Shown: in pieces, positions 54,071 to 63,052 of the stretch | How the letters are laid out: each line of letters begins with the position of its first letter | How positions within the stretch are numbered: position 1 is the stretch's first letter | Origin: Desertibacillus haloalkaliphilus | GTDB lineage: Bacteria; Bacillota; Bacilli; Bacillales; KJ1-10-99 | Length of the DNA stretch: 64,000 nt | Reading direction: 5' to 3' | Assembly: GCF_019039105.1 (NCBI RefSeq) | Contig: NZ_JAHPIV010000011.1 | Span: forward strand, 62,001-126,000 | Notes under the pieces: generated by a model | The model's input: only the letters and a program-made list of their open reading frames with translations | What the model was told of the DNA's origin: nothing | Database searches by the model: none | Translations under genes and position numbers: made by a program

Positions 54071-54108
54071 TTGGTGCCAGGCACCCTACAGGGGGTGCCT
54101 GGCACCAA
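54071..54108. repeat. GGTGCCAGGCACC palindromic repeat, copy 3
   Basis: TTGGTGCCAGGCACCC and GGTGCCTGGCACCAA form a perfect outer stem of about 15 bp. It lies in the short gap upstream of the PH-domain gene. Confidence 0.9.
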
Positions 54109-54169
54109 GAATGACAATACATACTTTGGAGAACATAAGTAACATTAATCACAGAAGGGAGTGATACGG

Positions 54170-54340
54170 GTGTCGAGTTCTAATAAAAAACAGCAAAAAG
54201 CAGTATTTCGTGATAATCAAGATGTAATGCCAGATGGGCCTCCTCCAGCTGGTAGAGAAGATCGCAGTGATAAGATGGGCACGTTAAATTCAGAAGAAAT
54301 TCGCTTTAAGAATGCTGATCATATTTATGATGAGTATTAA
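54170..54340 (+). CDS. Small hydrophilic protein (56 aa)
   Basis: GTG 54170 follows GAAGGGA. MSSSNKKQQKAVFRDNQDVMPDGPPPAGRED... ends HIYDEY and is fully hydrophilic. The opening recalls the 37070-37231 protein. No family recognised, but the site and following hairpin support a real gene. Confidence 0.6.
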   Translation: MSSSNKKQQKAVFRDNQDVMPDGPPPAGREDRSDKMGTLNSEEIRFKNADHIYDEY

Positions 54341-54342
54341 CA

Positions 54343-54401
54343 GGTGCCTGACCCACGGCGCAGTAACGCGTTAACGTACCGGGGGTCAGGCACCCATTTT
54401 T
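54343..54401 (+). terminator. Variant GGTGCCTGACCC hairpin acting as terminator
   Basis: GGTGCCTGACCC pairs with GGGTCAGGCACC over a 28-base loop and ATTTTT follows. It is a sequence variant of the GGTGCC repeat family placed right after a stop codon. Confidence 0.75.
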
Positions 54402-54410
54402 AAAAATTTG

Positions 54411-54439
54411 TTGACATTTTCCATTCCTTCATTGATAAT
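54411..54439 (+). promoter_or_regulatory. SigA promoter of the codBA operon
   Basis: TTGACA (54411-54416), 17-bp spacer, GATAAT (54434-54439). Predicted start is about 54446, just before the PyrR element. Confidence 0.85.
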
Positions 54440-54461
54440 GTTAGTAACTTAATAACTGGTA

Positions 54462-54603
54462 CCTTTAATTCAGTCCCGTGAGGCTGACAAGGTAGGTCGT
54501 TACAGATAGGGGATTCGTGTATCTTTTTTGAGGCCTTATCTAACTATGTATACGTATCTAGGTTTCTTGTCAGCAAAAAAGGTTGATAAGAAGCCTTTTT
54601 TGT
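54462..54603 (+). promoter_or_regulatory. PyrR-type attenuator (pyr leader) before codBA
   Basis: CCTTTAATTCAGTCCCGTGA followed by GGCTGACAAGG is the PyrR-binding hairpin: CAG/CTG stem with loop TCCCGTGAGG, base stem CCTT/AAGG. GCTGACAAG (54483-54491) is complementary to CTTGTCAGC (54566-54574), which would form the antiterminator. CAAAAAAGG/CCTTTTTTG (54573-54602) is the terminator. UMP-bound PyrR should favour termination and so shut off cytosine salvage when pyrimidines suffice. Confidence 0.85.
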
Positions 54604-54680
54604 TTGCACAAAACCACCCATCGTAACGAAAGCTTCAAACTCCATGGTGCCAGGAATCTAAAATCATTGGAGGAATTGGC

Positions 54681-55940
54681 ATGAAACAAACAGTTGATCG
54701 TGATTACGCATTACAACCAGTACCACAAACGGCGAGACAAGGGTTTTGGAAGATGTTCGCCGTTATGCTAGGACTAACATTTTTCTCAGCAAGTATGTGG
54801 TCGGGAGGGAGTCTCGGTGCAGGGCTAACCTTTACGCAGTTTATCCTTATTGTTATCCTCGGGAACTTGATACTCGGACTCTATACAGGGACATTAGGTT
54901 ATATCGCTGCGAAAACTGGTTTATCGACACACCTTTTAGCACGCTACGCTTTCGGTGAAAAAGGTTCGTATGTCGCATCGTTTATGTTAGGCGCAACACA
55001 GGTCGGTTGGTTTGGTGTCGGGGTGGCGATGTTTGCTTTTCCTGTACAACGAGTAACTGGCATTGATACGTATGTTTTGATTGCGATTGCTGGTGTGTTA
55101 ATGACAGCAACGGCTTATCTGGGAATGAAAGCATTAACGGTGTTAAGTATCATCGCTGTCCCATCGATTGCGATCCTCGGTAGTCTCTCGACGTATGAAG
55201 CTGCAAATACAGTTGGTGGATTAGGCGGCTTACTTGAGTACCAACCCGCTGAAAGCATGGCATTAGCTGTGGCATTAACGATTTGTATCGGTTCATTTAT
55301 TAGTGCGGGGACATTAACACCTGACTTTGCTCGGTTTGCGAAAACGAAGAAAACCGGATTCTTCACAACGGTCATCGCATTTTTTATCGGAAATTCATTA
55401 ATGTTTCTTTTCGGAGCAGTTGGTGCGATTGCCACGGGTGAATCTGATATCTCTGAAGTGATGTTTTTACAAGGCTTAATCATCCCAGCGATTATCATCC
55501 TCGGTCTGAATATTTGGACGACGAATGATAATGCACTCTATGCATCAGGTCTAGGTTTTTCACACATTACAAAAATCTCAAAAAGCAAAGTTGTCATTTT
55601 TAACGGTATTGTCGGAACGGTATTAGCGATGTGGTTGTACAATAACTTTGTCGATTGGTTAACGTTCCTAGGTTCAACATTACCACCGATTGGCGCGATT
55701 ATTTTGGCAGATTACTTTATCATCCGTCGTGGAAAAGAATTAAAAGAAAGTGCCATTGAAGTTGTGAACTGGATGGCATTAGCAGCATGGGGGATCGGAG
55801 TCCTGACTGCAACCTTTGTTCCTGGGATTGCACCATTAAATGCGCTTGTCGGTTCGGCAGTGGCCTATATCGTTCTCACTTATATCAAAAAACGTAACAA
55901 GCATGAAGAAATAATGACTGAAGAGAGAAAGGTGAGCTAA
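54681..55940 (+). CDS. codB: Cytosine permease
   Basis: 419-residue NCS1-family transporter with 12 helices. RQGFWKMFAVMLGLTFFSASMWSGGSLG opens it and ATQVGWFGVGVAMFA, TPDFARFAKTKKTG and WTTNDNALYASGLG match CodB. It imports cytosine with a cation. It abuts codA with no gap. The leader carries a PyrR-type attenuator. RBS is TTGGAGG. Confidence 0.95.
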   Translation: MKQTVDRDYALQPVPQTARQGFWKMFAVMLGLTFFSASMWSGGSLGAGLTFTQFILIVILGNLILGLYTGTLGYIAAKTGLSTHLLARYAFGEKGSYVASFMLGATQVGWFGVGVAMFAFPVQRVTGIDTYVLIAIAGVLMTATAYLGMKALTVLSIIAVPSIAILGSLSTYEAANTVGGLGGLLEYQPAESMALAVALTICIGSFISAGTLTPDFARFAKTKKTGFFTTVIAFFIGNSLMFLFGAVGAIATGESDISEVMFLQGLIIPAIIILGLNIWTTNDNALYASGLGFSHITKISKSKVVIFNGIVGTVLAMWLYNNFVDWLTFLGSTLPPIGAIILADYFIIRRGKELKESAIEVVNWMALAAWGIGVLTATFVPGIAPLNALVGSAVAYIVLTYIKKRNKHEEIMTEERKVS

Positions 55941-57206
55941 ATGTTAATAAAAAACGCGAAATTAAGAGGTCGGAACGGTCTATGGCAAATCTTAATCAAA
56001 AACAATCAATTTGAAACAATCGCTGAAACGGTGGAAGGGTATGAAGGAGAGGTGCTCGATGTGGAAGGAAGTCTTGTCCTTCCACCCTTCGTTGAGCCAC
56101 ATATTCATCTCGACACAACGCTAACAGCTGGTGAGCCTGAGTGGAACAAAAGTGGAACGCTGTTTGAAGGGATTCAACGTTGGTCGGAGCGTAAAGAGTC
56201 ATTAACGAAGGAAGACGTTAAAGCCCGTGCGAAAAAAGCTTTAACTTGGCAAATCGCTCAAGGGATCCAGCATGTTCGAACTCATGTAGACGTGACGGAC
56301 CCATCATTAATTGCATTAGAAGCGTTATTAGAAGTAAAAGAAGAAGTGTCAGCCAATCTCGATTTACAGCTCGTGGCTTTTCCTCAAGAAGGGATCCTGT
56401 CGTACCCAAATGGGGAAGAATTACTTGAAGAATCACTACGAATGGGGGCTGACGTCGTTGGGGGGATTCCGCACTTTGAATTCACGCGTGAGTATGGCGT
56501 CGAGTCGATGAAAAAAGCATTCGCACTAGCTGAAAAATATGATCGTCTCATTGATATACATTGCGATGAAATTGATGACGAACAATCTCGCTTTGTCGAG
56601 GTTGTTGCCGCCGAAGCCTACCGTCTCGGGATGGGAGAGCGTGTCACAGCTAGTCATACAACCGCGATGCATTCATACAATGATGCATATACATCAAAGC
56701 TCTTCCGCCTATTAAAATTGTCAAACATTAATTTTGTCGCTAATCCACTTGTTAACATTCACTTGCAAGGTCGCTTTGACTCGTACCCAAAACGCCGTGG
56801 AGTGACGCGCGTGAAAGAATTACAAGAAGCAGGAATTAACGTATGCTTTGGACATGATGATATTTTTGACCCTTGGTACCCGCTCGGAACAGGAAACATG
56901 CTACAAGTACTCCATATGGGCATCCATGTGTGTCAATTGTTAGGGTATGACCAGATCGTAAATTCAATTGACTTGATAACGAAAAACAGTGCAAAAACAT
57001 TACACATTGACGATCAGTATGGCATTGAAGAAGGAAAGCCTGCGAACTTCATTGTTCTTAACGCTTGCGATGAATATGATGCGATTCGTCGCCAAGCACC
57101 TGTCCGTTACTCTGTACGTAATGGTAGAATCATCTCTGAAACAAAACCAAGTGAAACATACGTCCATTTAAATGAAGAAAAACAACAAGTGACTTTTAAA
57201 AAATAA
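55941..57206 (+). CDS. codA: Cytosine deaminase
   Basis: 421-residue amidohydrolase converting cytosine to uracil and ammonia. Metal and catalytic motifs are PHIHLD (HxH), [17 protein letters not shown] and [15 protein letters not shown], as in E. coli CodA (427). ATG 55941 starts at the base after the codB stop, so translation is coupled. The two genes form a pyrimidine-salvage operon. Confidence 0.95.
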   Translation: MLIKNAKLRGRNGLWQILIKNNQFETIAETVEGYEGEVLDVEGSLVLPPFVEPHIHLDTTLTAGEPEWNKSGTLFEGIQRWSERKESLTKEDVKARAKKALTWQIAQGIQHVRTHVDVTDPSLIALEALLEVKEEVSANLDLQLVAFPQEGILSYPNGEELLEESLRMGADVVGGIPHFEFTREYGVESMKKAFALAEKYDRLIDIHCDEIDDEQSRFVEVVAAEAYRLGMGERVTASHTTAMHSYNDAYTSKLFRLLKLSNINFVANPLVNIHLQGRFDSYPKRRGVTRVKELQEAGINVCFGHDDIFDPWYPLGTGNMLQVLHMGIHVCQLLGYDQIVNSIDLITKNSAKTLHIDDQYGIEEGKPANFIVLNACDEYDAIRRQAPVRYSVRNGRIISETKPSETYVHLNEEKQQVTFKK

Positions 57207-57218
57207 GATCGTCTAATG

Positions 57219-57250
57219 AGGTTCGGTGTTGATGCCGGACCTTATTTCAT
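57219..57250 (+). terminator. Weak terminator-like hairpin after codA
   Basis: AGGTTCGG pairs imperfectly with CCGGACCT and TATTTCATT follows; no clean T run. Confidence 0.4.
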
Positions 57251-57380
57251 TATTCATTCAATTCCTTATCATTAAAAAAGAAAGCTGTTCACTCCACCTT
57301 TTGGTAGATTTAGAAGGTGACTAGGTTAAAAATGTAGAATAATAAACATATCAAAAAGAGGAACGGGGAAGAGTGGAGAT

Positions 57381-57788
57381 ATGGAGACGATCACGGACAT
57401 AGCGGTAAGAGAAGAAGAGATTGACCAATTAGGGCATGTGAATAACAAGGTATATGTCAGTTATTTTGAAAGTGGACGCGGACAATGGTTTAGTAAAGCG
57501 GGGCTTTCATTTGATGACATGTCCGAGAAGAAGATTGGTACCGTCGTTGTAAGGCTTGATATTAATTTCAAGAAAGAAGCGAGATTAGGAGAACACCTAA
57601 GAGTAAAGACAACCCCGATTAAAATGGGGAATAGGAGCTTTGAATTTAAACAGGTCATATTAAATGAATCGGATGAAGTCATCACAGAAGCGAAAGTGAT
57701 TACTGTCATGTTTGATCTAGCAACGAGGAAAAGTACAGTAGTTGCAGATGAAATTAAACAACATATTCCTAGCGGAAGTGAGAACTAG
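57381..57788 (+). CDS. 4-hydroxybenzoyl-CoA-type acyl-CoA thioesterase
   Basis: 135-residue hotdog-fold protein. REEEIDQLGHVNNKVYVSYFESGR is the thioesterase signature (D..GHVNN..Y), close to the YbgC/FadM class. The middle strands VVRLDINFKKEARLGEHLRV fit. ATG 57381; the closest purine-rich match upstream is GGGGAAGAG. Acyl-CoA substrate unknown. Confidence 0.88.
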   Translation: METITDIAVREEEIDQLGHVNNKVYVSYFESGRGQWFSKAGLSFDDMSEKKIGTVVVRLDINFKKEARLGEHLRVKTTPIKMGNRSFEFKQVILNESDEVITEAKVITVMFDLATRKSTVVADEIKQHIPSGSEN

Positions 57789-57853
57789 GAATAAGAGACT
57801 TGTGAACAAACTACTATCAGTCTTAATAAAGAAATAAATATTTTAGCATGTCA

Positions 57854-57896
57854 AAAAAGCAGTTCCTAAAACAAAATAGGGACTGCTTTTATTTTT
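57854..57896 (+). terminator. Terminator of the thioesterase gene
   Basis: AAAAGCAGTTCCTA pairs with TAGGGACTGCTTTT (one wobble pair), then ATTTTT. Confidence 0.9.
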
Positions 57897-57949
57897 AATT
57901 CACATTTGAATTTTAGGTATGGCAAACGTTACATCGGATGCATATGGTA

Positions 57950-57975
57950 TATCAAGTGATATATATCAACTGATA
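57950..57975. promoter_or_regulatory. Double palindromic operator of the TetR gene
   Basis: TATCAAGTGATA (57950-57961) and TATCAACTGATA (57964-57975) are two TATCA-N2-TGATA inverted repeats 2 bp apart, just before the ribosome site. Spacing of 14 bp centre to centre is usual for two TetR dimers on one DNA face region. Confidence 0.75.
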
Positions 57976-57995
57976 TGGAAAAGGAGTGTTACAGT

Positions 57996-58583
57996 ATGTC
58001 ACCAAAGAAAAAATTCTCCGAGGATGAGGTCGTTGAGGCAGCCTTTGAAATCGCTAAAAAGGAAGGGATTGAAAATATTACGATTAGAAAAGTCGCTGAT
58101 CAGTTAGGGAGCTCAATTGCCCCCATTTACGTTAACTTTGTTGATGTTGACGATCTTAAAAGGGCAGTTGTAAAAAAGATTGTTCAGCTAAGTGAGGATA
58201 TGATACATGAACAACATTCTGAAAATTCATTTCGAGATATTGGTATTGCTAGTCTAAAGTTTGCTGAAGAATACCCAGTTCTATTCAAAGAATTTGCGAT
58301 GAAGCCGAACGATTATATGCAAGAATATGATCAAGAAATGGGTGATTATCTTATCACTCATATGAAAAGCACACCTGAACTACAAGTGTTTTCAGACGAA
58401 GAACTAAAAATGATTTTATTTAAGATGAGGGCCTTTCAACTAGGACTGACGATGATGGTTGCCAACCGATCAGTTCCAGAGGAGTTTGACTTGGAGCAGA
58501 TGATTGCCTTTTCAGATGATGTTGCTGAAGATGTGGTGAGCGCTGCTCATTTACGTAAGCAAAAGAGTAAACACGAAAATTGA
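57996..58583 (+). CDS. TetR-family transcriptional regulator
   Basis: 195 residues. The N-terminal HTH (EDEVVEAAFEIAKKEGIENITIRKVADQLGSSIAPIYVNFVDVDDL) is typical of TetR. The C-terminal ligand domain is helical, with no recognisable ligand signature. I use ATG 57996, eight bases after AAAAGGAGTG; an ATG seven codons upstream overlaps the site. It probably controls itself and the serine hydrolase gene 39 bases downstream via the palindromes above. Confidence 0.9.
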   Translation: MSPKKKFSEDEVVEAAFEIAKKEGIENITIRKVADQLGSSIAPIYVNFVDVDDLKRAVVKKIVQLSEDMIHEQHSENSFRDIGIASLKFAEEYPVLFKEFAMKPNDYMQEYDQEMGDYLITHMKSTPELQVFSDEELKMILFKMRAFQLGLTMMVANRSVPEEFDLEQMIAFSDDVAEDVVSAAHLRKQKSKHEN

Positions 58584-58622
58584 CTGGATCTGATAAAACG
58601 CATGTAAACAGGGGGGATTGGG

Positions 58623-59682
58623 TTGGGCAAAATAGATGAATCGTTTCTCGATCAAACCGTTGTCCAAATGACTAGCAAAAGAAACAACTTTGGTGCTGTA
58701 CTTTGTGTGGAACAAGGGGATGACTTTTCCTGGATAGGTGCAGATGGGAATTTAAATGAGGATGATCAGTACTTTATTGCGAGTGTTACAAAATTATATG
58801 TGACGGCTATTGTATTACTCCTAAAAGAAAAAGGACAGTTGCAATTAGATGATCCCATCAGTAACTATTTATCTGAGAAGGTTATCGATGGAATCCATGT
58901 ACGAAAAGGAGTTGATTACTCAAATGAGATTAAGATCAAACATTTGATCTCTAACACATCAGGCATCCCCGATTATTTCGCATATAAGCAAACCAATGGA
59001 AAAACAGTGGCTTCAGAGCTTTTCAAGGGCCATGACAGGAGCTGGTCATTTGAGGAAACATTGACTCTTGTAAAGGAATTAGAGCCTAAATTTAAACCAG
59101 GTCAAAAAGGGAAAGTCAATTATTCTGATACAAACTATCAACTCCTAGGTAGAATGATTGAAAACATTACCGGTATGAGCATCGCAGACGCCTTTCGAAT
59201 ATATATCTTTGAGGAACTTAACCTAACAAAAACATATGTGTATGAAAATGTAAATGATATAAATTTGGCTCCTCTTCACTATAAATCCAAGGTGATTCAC
59301 ATTCAGAAATATATCTCTTCGATTTCTTCAGAAGGAGGTATTGTATCGACCGCGAAAGAAACAATGATTTTTTTAAGGGCTTTTTTTGAGGGCTGTTTTT
59401 TTTCCGAAAGAACAGGTAGAAGAGCTCAAGCAATGGAATTTTCTCTTATTGCCAGGTCAATTTTACTATGGCATTGGCTTAGAAAAGTTATGGGTACCTA
59501 GAATCATCTCACCACTAAAGCCAATTAAGGAAGTAATAGGTTTTTGGGGGCAATCTGGCGCTTTTGCCTTCTACAACCCTGAACGTGACTTATACTTCAC
59601 CGGCACAATAAACCAGCTCAGCGGACTGGGACATAGCGCTGCATATCGTGCGATGATAAACATCATTAAAAAGCTCTCTTAA
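58623..59682 (+). pseudogene. Beta-lactamase-family serine hydrolase, frameshifted in a T run
   Basis: The frame from TTG 58623 (RBS GGGGGGAT) encodes class-C-like serine hydrolase sequence: FIASVTKLY with SxxK, YSDTNYQLLGRMIE as the YxN region, SSEGGIVSTAKE. At the T8 run 59396-59403 the frame changes. Removing one T joins FFEGCFF to PKEQVEELKQWNFLLL and continues to TAA 59682, with GFWGQSGAF as the probable K/HxG-like motif. Joined length is about 352 residues. It could be a sequencing error, a recent mutation or slippage at the homopolymer. Confidence 0.8.
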
Positions 59683-59683
59683 C

Positions 59684-59720
59684 TGGTGCCAGGCACCCTT
59701 GTTTGGGTGCCTGGCACCAA
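59684..59720. repeat. GGTGCCAGGCACC palindromic repeat, copy 4
   Basis: GGTGCCAGGCACCC and GGGTGCCTGGCACC flank TTGTTT, starting right after the stop of the serine hydrolase frame. A-rich sequence follows. Confidence 0.9.
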
Positions 59721-59828
59721 AAACACAAAACAAATTGAATTATGCACCGCTCTTTTCTATTACTTATTTGTATGGTATATATAGGTATAATAGAGAAATT
59801 TTAGAGGATTGGAAGTAGAGGTGTAGTT

Positions 59829-60254
59829 ATGAAATTAGGTGAACTTACGATTGGACAAGTCTTTGAAACAAAATCTTATAAACTAACAAAAGATGATATT
59901 ATGCGCTTTGCGAGTGAGTTTGATCCTCAATATATGCATTTGGATGAGGAAAAAGCAGAAAATGGGAGATTTAACGGAATTATAGCTTCTGGGATCCATA
60001 CGTTAGCGATTTCCTTCAAACTTATGGTTGAACAAGGGGTTTATGGTGATGATGTGGTTGCAGGAACAGGGATGAATAACATTAAATTTTTCAAGCCTGT
60101 GTACCCTAATGATGAATTGCATTCGGTAGGTGAAGTGATTGATAAGAAAGAAAAGACAGAAGAAACTGGGATCCTGACAATGTTATTATCAACGTATAAT
60201 AACAGGAAAGAAAAAGTCTTTGAAGGTGAATTGTCAGTACTCATTAGACGCTAA
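59829..60254 (+). CDS. MaoC-like dehydratase / hotdog-fold hydratase
   Basis: 141 residues. DIMRFASEFDPQYMHLDEEKAENGRFNGIIASGIHTLAISFKL is the (R)-hydratase-like MaoC segment with catalytic Asp and His. The rest is a hotdog domain ending EGELSVLIRR. It should hydrate an enoyl-CoA or similar thioester. A TATAAT at 59786-59791 is the likely -10, with a weak -35. Own unit. Confidence 0.88.
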   Translation: MKLGELTIGQVFETKSYKLTKDDIMRFASEFDPQYMHLDEEKAENGRFNGIIASGIHTLAISFKLMVEQGVYGDDVVAGTGMNNIKFFKPVYPNDELHSVGEVIDKKEKTEETGILTMLLSTYNNRKEKVFEGELSVLIRR

Positions 60255-60260
60255 CAACAA

Positions 60261-60300
60261 CATGGTGCCAGGCACCCTATCAAGGGTGCCTGGCACCATG
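60261..60300. repeat. GGTGCCAGGCACC palindromic repeat, copy 5, overlapping a gene end
   Basis: CATGGTGCCAGGCACCC and GGGTGCCTGGCACCATG form a near-perfect 17-bp stem with loop TATCAA. The C-terminal codons (HGARHP) of the metallo-hydrolase reading frame run into its right half. Confidence 0.9.
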
Positions 60301-61085
60301 TTTTAGATCGGAAACGATAGAAGAGACCATATGCAACGAATCCCATTCGCCTTCGGAAATAAAAGTGATTGGGTATTTTTTTCGAAAGATGCTTTTATCG
60401 ATCTCTTCAATAGAGAGTCCTTGTTCATACAGTCTTTCCACTTCCCCATAAAGGTTTTCAAGATAGTCTAACTTTTGCTTCATCATTGCTTTTCCATCCT
60501 CAATATATCCAGCATGGCAGCAAAAACGGAACTAAAGTCATAGCGGAGAAGGGTTCGGATTGAGTTCACCATTTGCGGAAAGGATTCACTTCTCATCATC
60601 ACTTTTGTCTTTGGGGTCACAAATAAATCACCTGAAAATAGCCTGCCAGATTCCTCATGGAATAAAGAAATATGGTCATCTGAATGTCCTGGTGTATAAA
60701 TCACCTTCCATTCATAGTTTCGAGATCGAATGTTATCTTCAAGTGGCAGTGCTTTAAACGATTGTCGTATCCCCCAAATGTCTTGACGATATTTCGGGTA
60801 TGTACATGGCTCCGCACATCGATCAACTCCCTTTGGATGAATATAGAGTGGAACATCGCGGTTTTCTTGGATCCAAGAAGCATTGCCAGCATGGTCTTCA
60901 TGACTATGAGTTAATGCTACGAAGTCAAACGAAAGCTCTTTATATACTGGAATTAAATCTGATTCAATACTCTGGGCTCCAGTATCAACTAACATGCCAT
61001 CAACCAAGAAAGAAAAAACTTTTCTTCTCCCTTCAAAATTCATTTGAATACATGTTACACCTTCTTTTTCAAGTTGTTGAACCAA
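60280..61085 (-). pseudogene. Metallo-beta-lactamase-fold hydrolase, frameshifted near its C-terminus
   Basis: The minus-strand frame from TTG 61085 (behind AGGGAGAG) has LTHSHEDHAGNA near residue 60, VIYTPGHSDDHISLF and FSGDLFV, a complete MBL hydrolase core. It ends at 60483 with FSSVFAAMLDILRMEKQ. In another frame the DNA encodes HAGYIEDGKAMMKQKLDYLENLYGEV... to 60280. One extra C in GCCAT near 60512-60517 would restore VFAAHAGYIEDGK. So a single-base loss, or a sequencing error, split it. Joined length about 268 residues. Substrate unknown. Confidence 0.78.
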
Positions 61086-61436
61086 TCGACTCACTCTCCC
61101 TACCAATTTATTCGTTTTAAAATTTACAATATTTAGATTTTGCTATATAGAATAACTTGTGCACAAAGAGTCAGTATTCTGTATAGATTACCTGTTAATG
61201 AAATGAGGATCATTTACATTTACTGGTTAACAATGAGAAGACTCGCACCTTTAAAAGCCTGTTACGACTTCCGTAGTCTTATGTTTGAATGGTGGATTTA
61301 TTAAGCACATAGGGAAGAAACTTATGAGTGATTTATGTTAGAGTTTAATAGTTCATACTTTTTCGAAACGAAGATTTCAGATAGAGTATTTGTATTCTCA
61401 TCTCATAACAGTCATCAATAGGAGGGGAACTAGAAC
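61086..61436. other. Divergent intergenic region
   Basis: Between the metallo-hydrolase and the MFS gene. It is AT-rich, and TATATAGAATAA-like stretches near 61143-61155 could serve the minus-strand gene. No operator, repeat or small gene was recognised. Confidence 0.4.
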
Positions 61437-62864
61437 ATGGTCACTGAACAACGACAGAAAATACCACACAAACTAATAATATCAATCATTTTAATATCGA
61501 CGTTTCTGTTTACGTTCAATCAATTCTTATTAATTACCGCCTTTCCGACGATCATGCAGGAGTTTTCGATTAATGCGACACAAGTGCAATGGTTGACGAC
61601 TTCTTTTTTGTTAACGACGATCGTCTTCATACCAATGTCTGGCTATTTAACGTCTAGGTTCTCATCAAGAGCACTCGTGCTTTTCTCATTAGCTTGCTTG
61701 GTGTCAGGCACCATAGTCGGCATTTTTGCCTCGACCTTTATGCTATTAATTTTATCAAGGGTGATTCAAGCGATTGGGGCGGGGATTATGCTCCCTCTCG
61801 TCCAAACGATCTTGTTAGCTGTTTTTCCAAAAGAAAAACAAGGATTTGCGATGGGGTTGTTAGGTTGCGTGATTAATGTCGCACCAGCTTCAGCCCCTTC
61901 AATTGCTGGCATCGTGATTGATCTTTACAATTGGACAGCATTATTTTGGATTATGCTGTCCTTATCAGTCGTGGCCTTAGTGTTTGCTTATCTGTTTATG
62001 AAAAATGTTACTGAGCAACAGGCAGCGAAGTTAGATCCTTTGTCACTATGCTTATCAGGGATAGGCTTTACTAGTATTCTCTTTGGAATGAGTAACATCA
62101 GTGTCCTCGGGTTTACCCATTGGAGTGTGTTAGCATCGCTAGCGATCGGGGGAATGATGTTAGCGACCTTTATTAAGCGACAGTTGAATTTACAGTTTCC
62201 GGTGCTCAACTTACGTATTTTTAAAAAGATGGCGTTTCTAATCTCAACGGCCTTAATTTTCATTAATATCATGCTCTTATTATCAATGGAAACGATCCTA
62301 CCGATGTTCTCTCAAGATGTCCTAGGTACAAGTGCATTTCTTTCTGGGTTTTTATTGGTGCCTGGCACCATCATCCTATCAATTGTGTCACTGATTTCAG
62401 GTCATTTGTTCGATCAATATGGTGGAAGGATCCTAGCAATGGGTGGATTCTCATCCATCCTCGTTTCAACGATATTGTTCAGTACGATCGGGATGGAAAG
62501 CTCTCCTTACATGATTATGATTTACTTTTGCTTCTTCATGTTCGGGACTGGTTTAACATTGATGCCACTCGTCTCAATTGGAGTTGAGAGTCTAAGCACA
62601 GCAGAAATTCCTCATGGGGCTGCGATTGTCAATACCGTTCGTCAGTTCGGAATGGCATTCGGAATTGTTTTCTTGACGACAATCATCAGCGTAACAACGA
62701 ATCAGATGGAAGCTCCTTATGAAGTAGCTGCATTCTGGGGAACGAGATATGCGTTTTATGTCATGATCGCATGTTCATTACTTGGGATTTGTTTGTCATT
62801 TTTAGTTAAGGGAAAACAGCGATTAACTGTAAAAGAAGATAGAGGCGAGGTTGTCAATGGTTGA
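61437..62864 (+). CDS. MFS drug exporter, DHA2 (EmrB/QacA) family, 14 TM
   Basis: 475 residues with 14 hydrophobic segments. LITAFPTIMQEFSINATQVQWLTTSFLL and LSRVIQAIGAGIMLPL are DHA2 hallmarks (motifs D1 and C region). LLVPGTIILSIVSLISGHLFDQYGGR is the loop motif of the second half. ATG 61437 lies behind AGGAGGGG. Likely expels a hydrophobic or drug-like compound. B. subtilis LmrB/Mdr are the nearest remembered types. Confidence 0.9.
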   Translation: MVTEQRQKIPHKLIISIILISTFLFTFNQFLLITAFPTIMQEFSINATQVQWLTTSFLLTTIVFIPMSGYLTSRFSSRALVLFSLACLVSGTIVGIFASTFMLLILSRVIQAIGAGIMLPLVQTILLAVFPKEKQGFAMGLLGCVINVAPASAPSIAGIVIDLYNWTALFWIMLSLSVVALVFAYLFMKNVTEQQAAKLDPLSLCLSGIGFTSILFGMSNISVLGFTHWSVLASLAIGGMMLATFIKRQLNLQFPVLNLRIFKKMAFLISTALIFINIMLLLSMETILPMFSQDVLGTSAFLSGFLLVPGTIILSIVSLISGHLFDQYGGRILAMGGFSSILVSTILFSTIGMESSPYMIMIYFCFFMFGTGLTLMPLVSIGVESLSTAEIPHGAAIVNTVRQFGMAFGIVFLTTIISVTTNQMEAPYEVAAFWGTRYAFYVMIACSLLGICLSFLVKGKQRLTVKEDRGEVVNG

Positions 62865-62910
62865 TACCGAGTGACAGTACTTGCGCTTCTCTATTTTTGA
62901 GGTGATTTAA

Positions 62911-62950
62911 AAAGGTGTCTGATCTTGTACAAAAGTCAGGCACCTTTTTC
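62911..62950 (+). terminator. Terminator of the MFS gene, GGTGCC-related
   Basis: AAAGGTGTCTGA pairs with TCAGGCACCTTT with one wobble pair, loop of 13, then TTTTTC. The arm sequence is a variant of the regional repeat. Confidence 0.85.
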
Positions 62951-63052
62951 TATGAGATTGGCAGTAGACCCCACTAAAATAGATGCCGGTTTTGCTATAT
63001 ACTTTTTATGTTGAGAAAAGGTTAAGATGTTAAACTTGGGAGGCCGTGATGG

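Noticed and set aside
62353-62370. GGTGCCTGGCACC inside the MFS gene as a repeat insertion
   Set aside because: In frame it encodes LVPGT, a normal DHA2 transporter motif, so the match can arise by codon use without any insertion; the similar GGTGTCAGGCACC at 61699 encodes VSGT.
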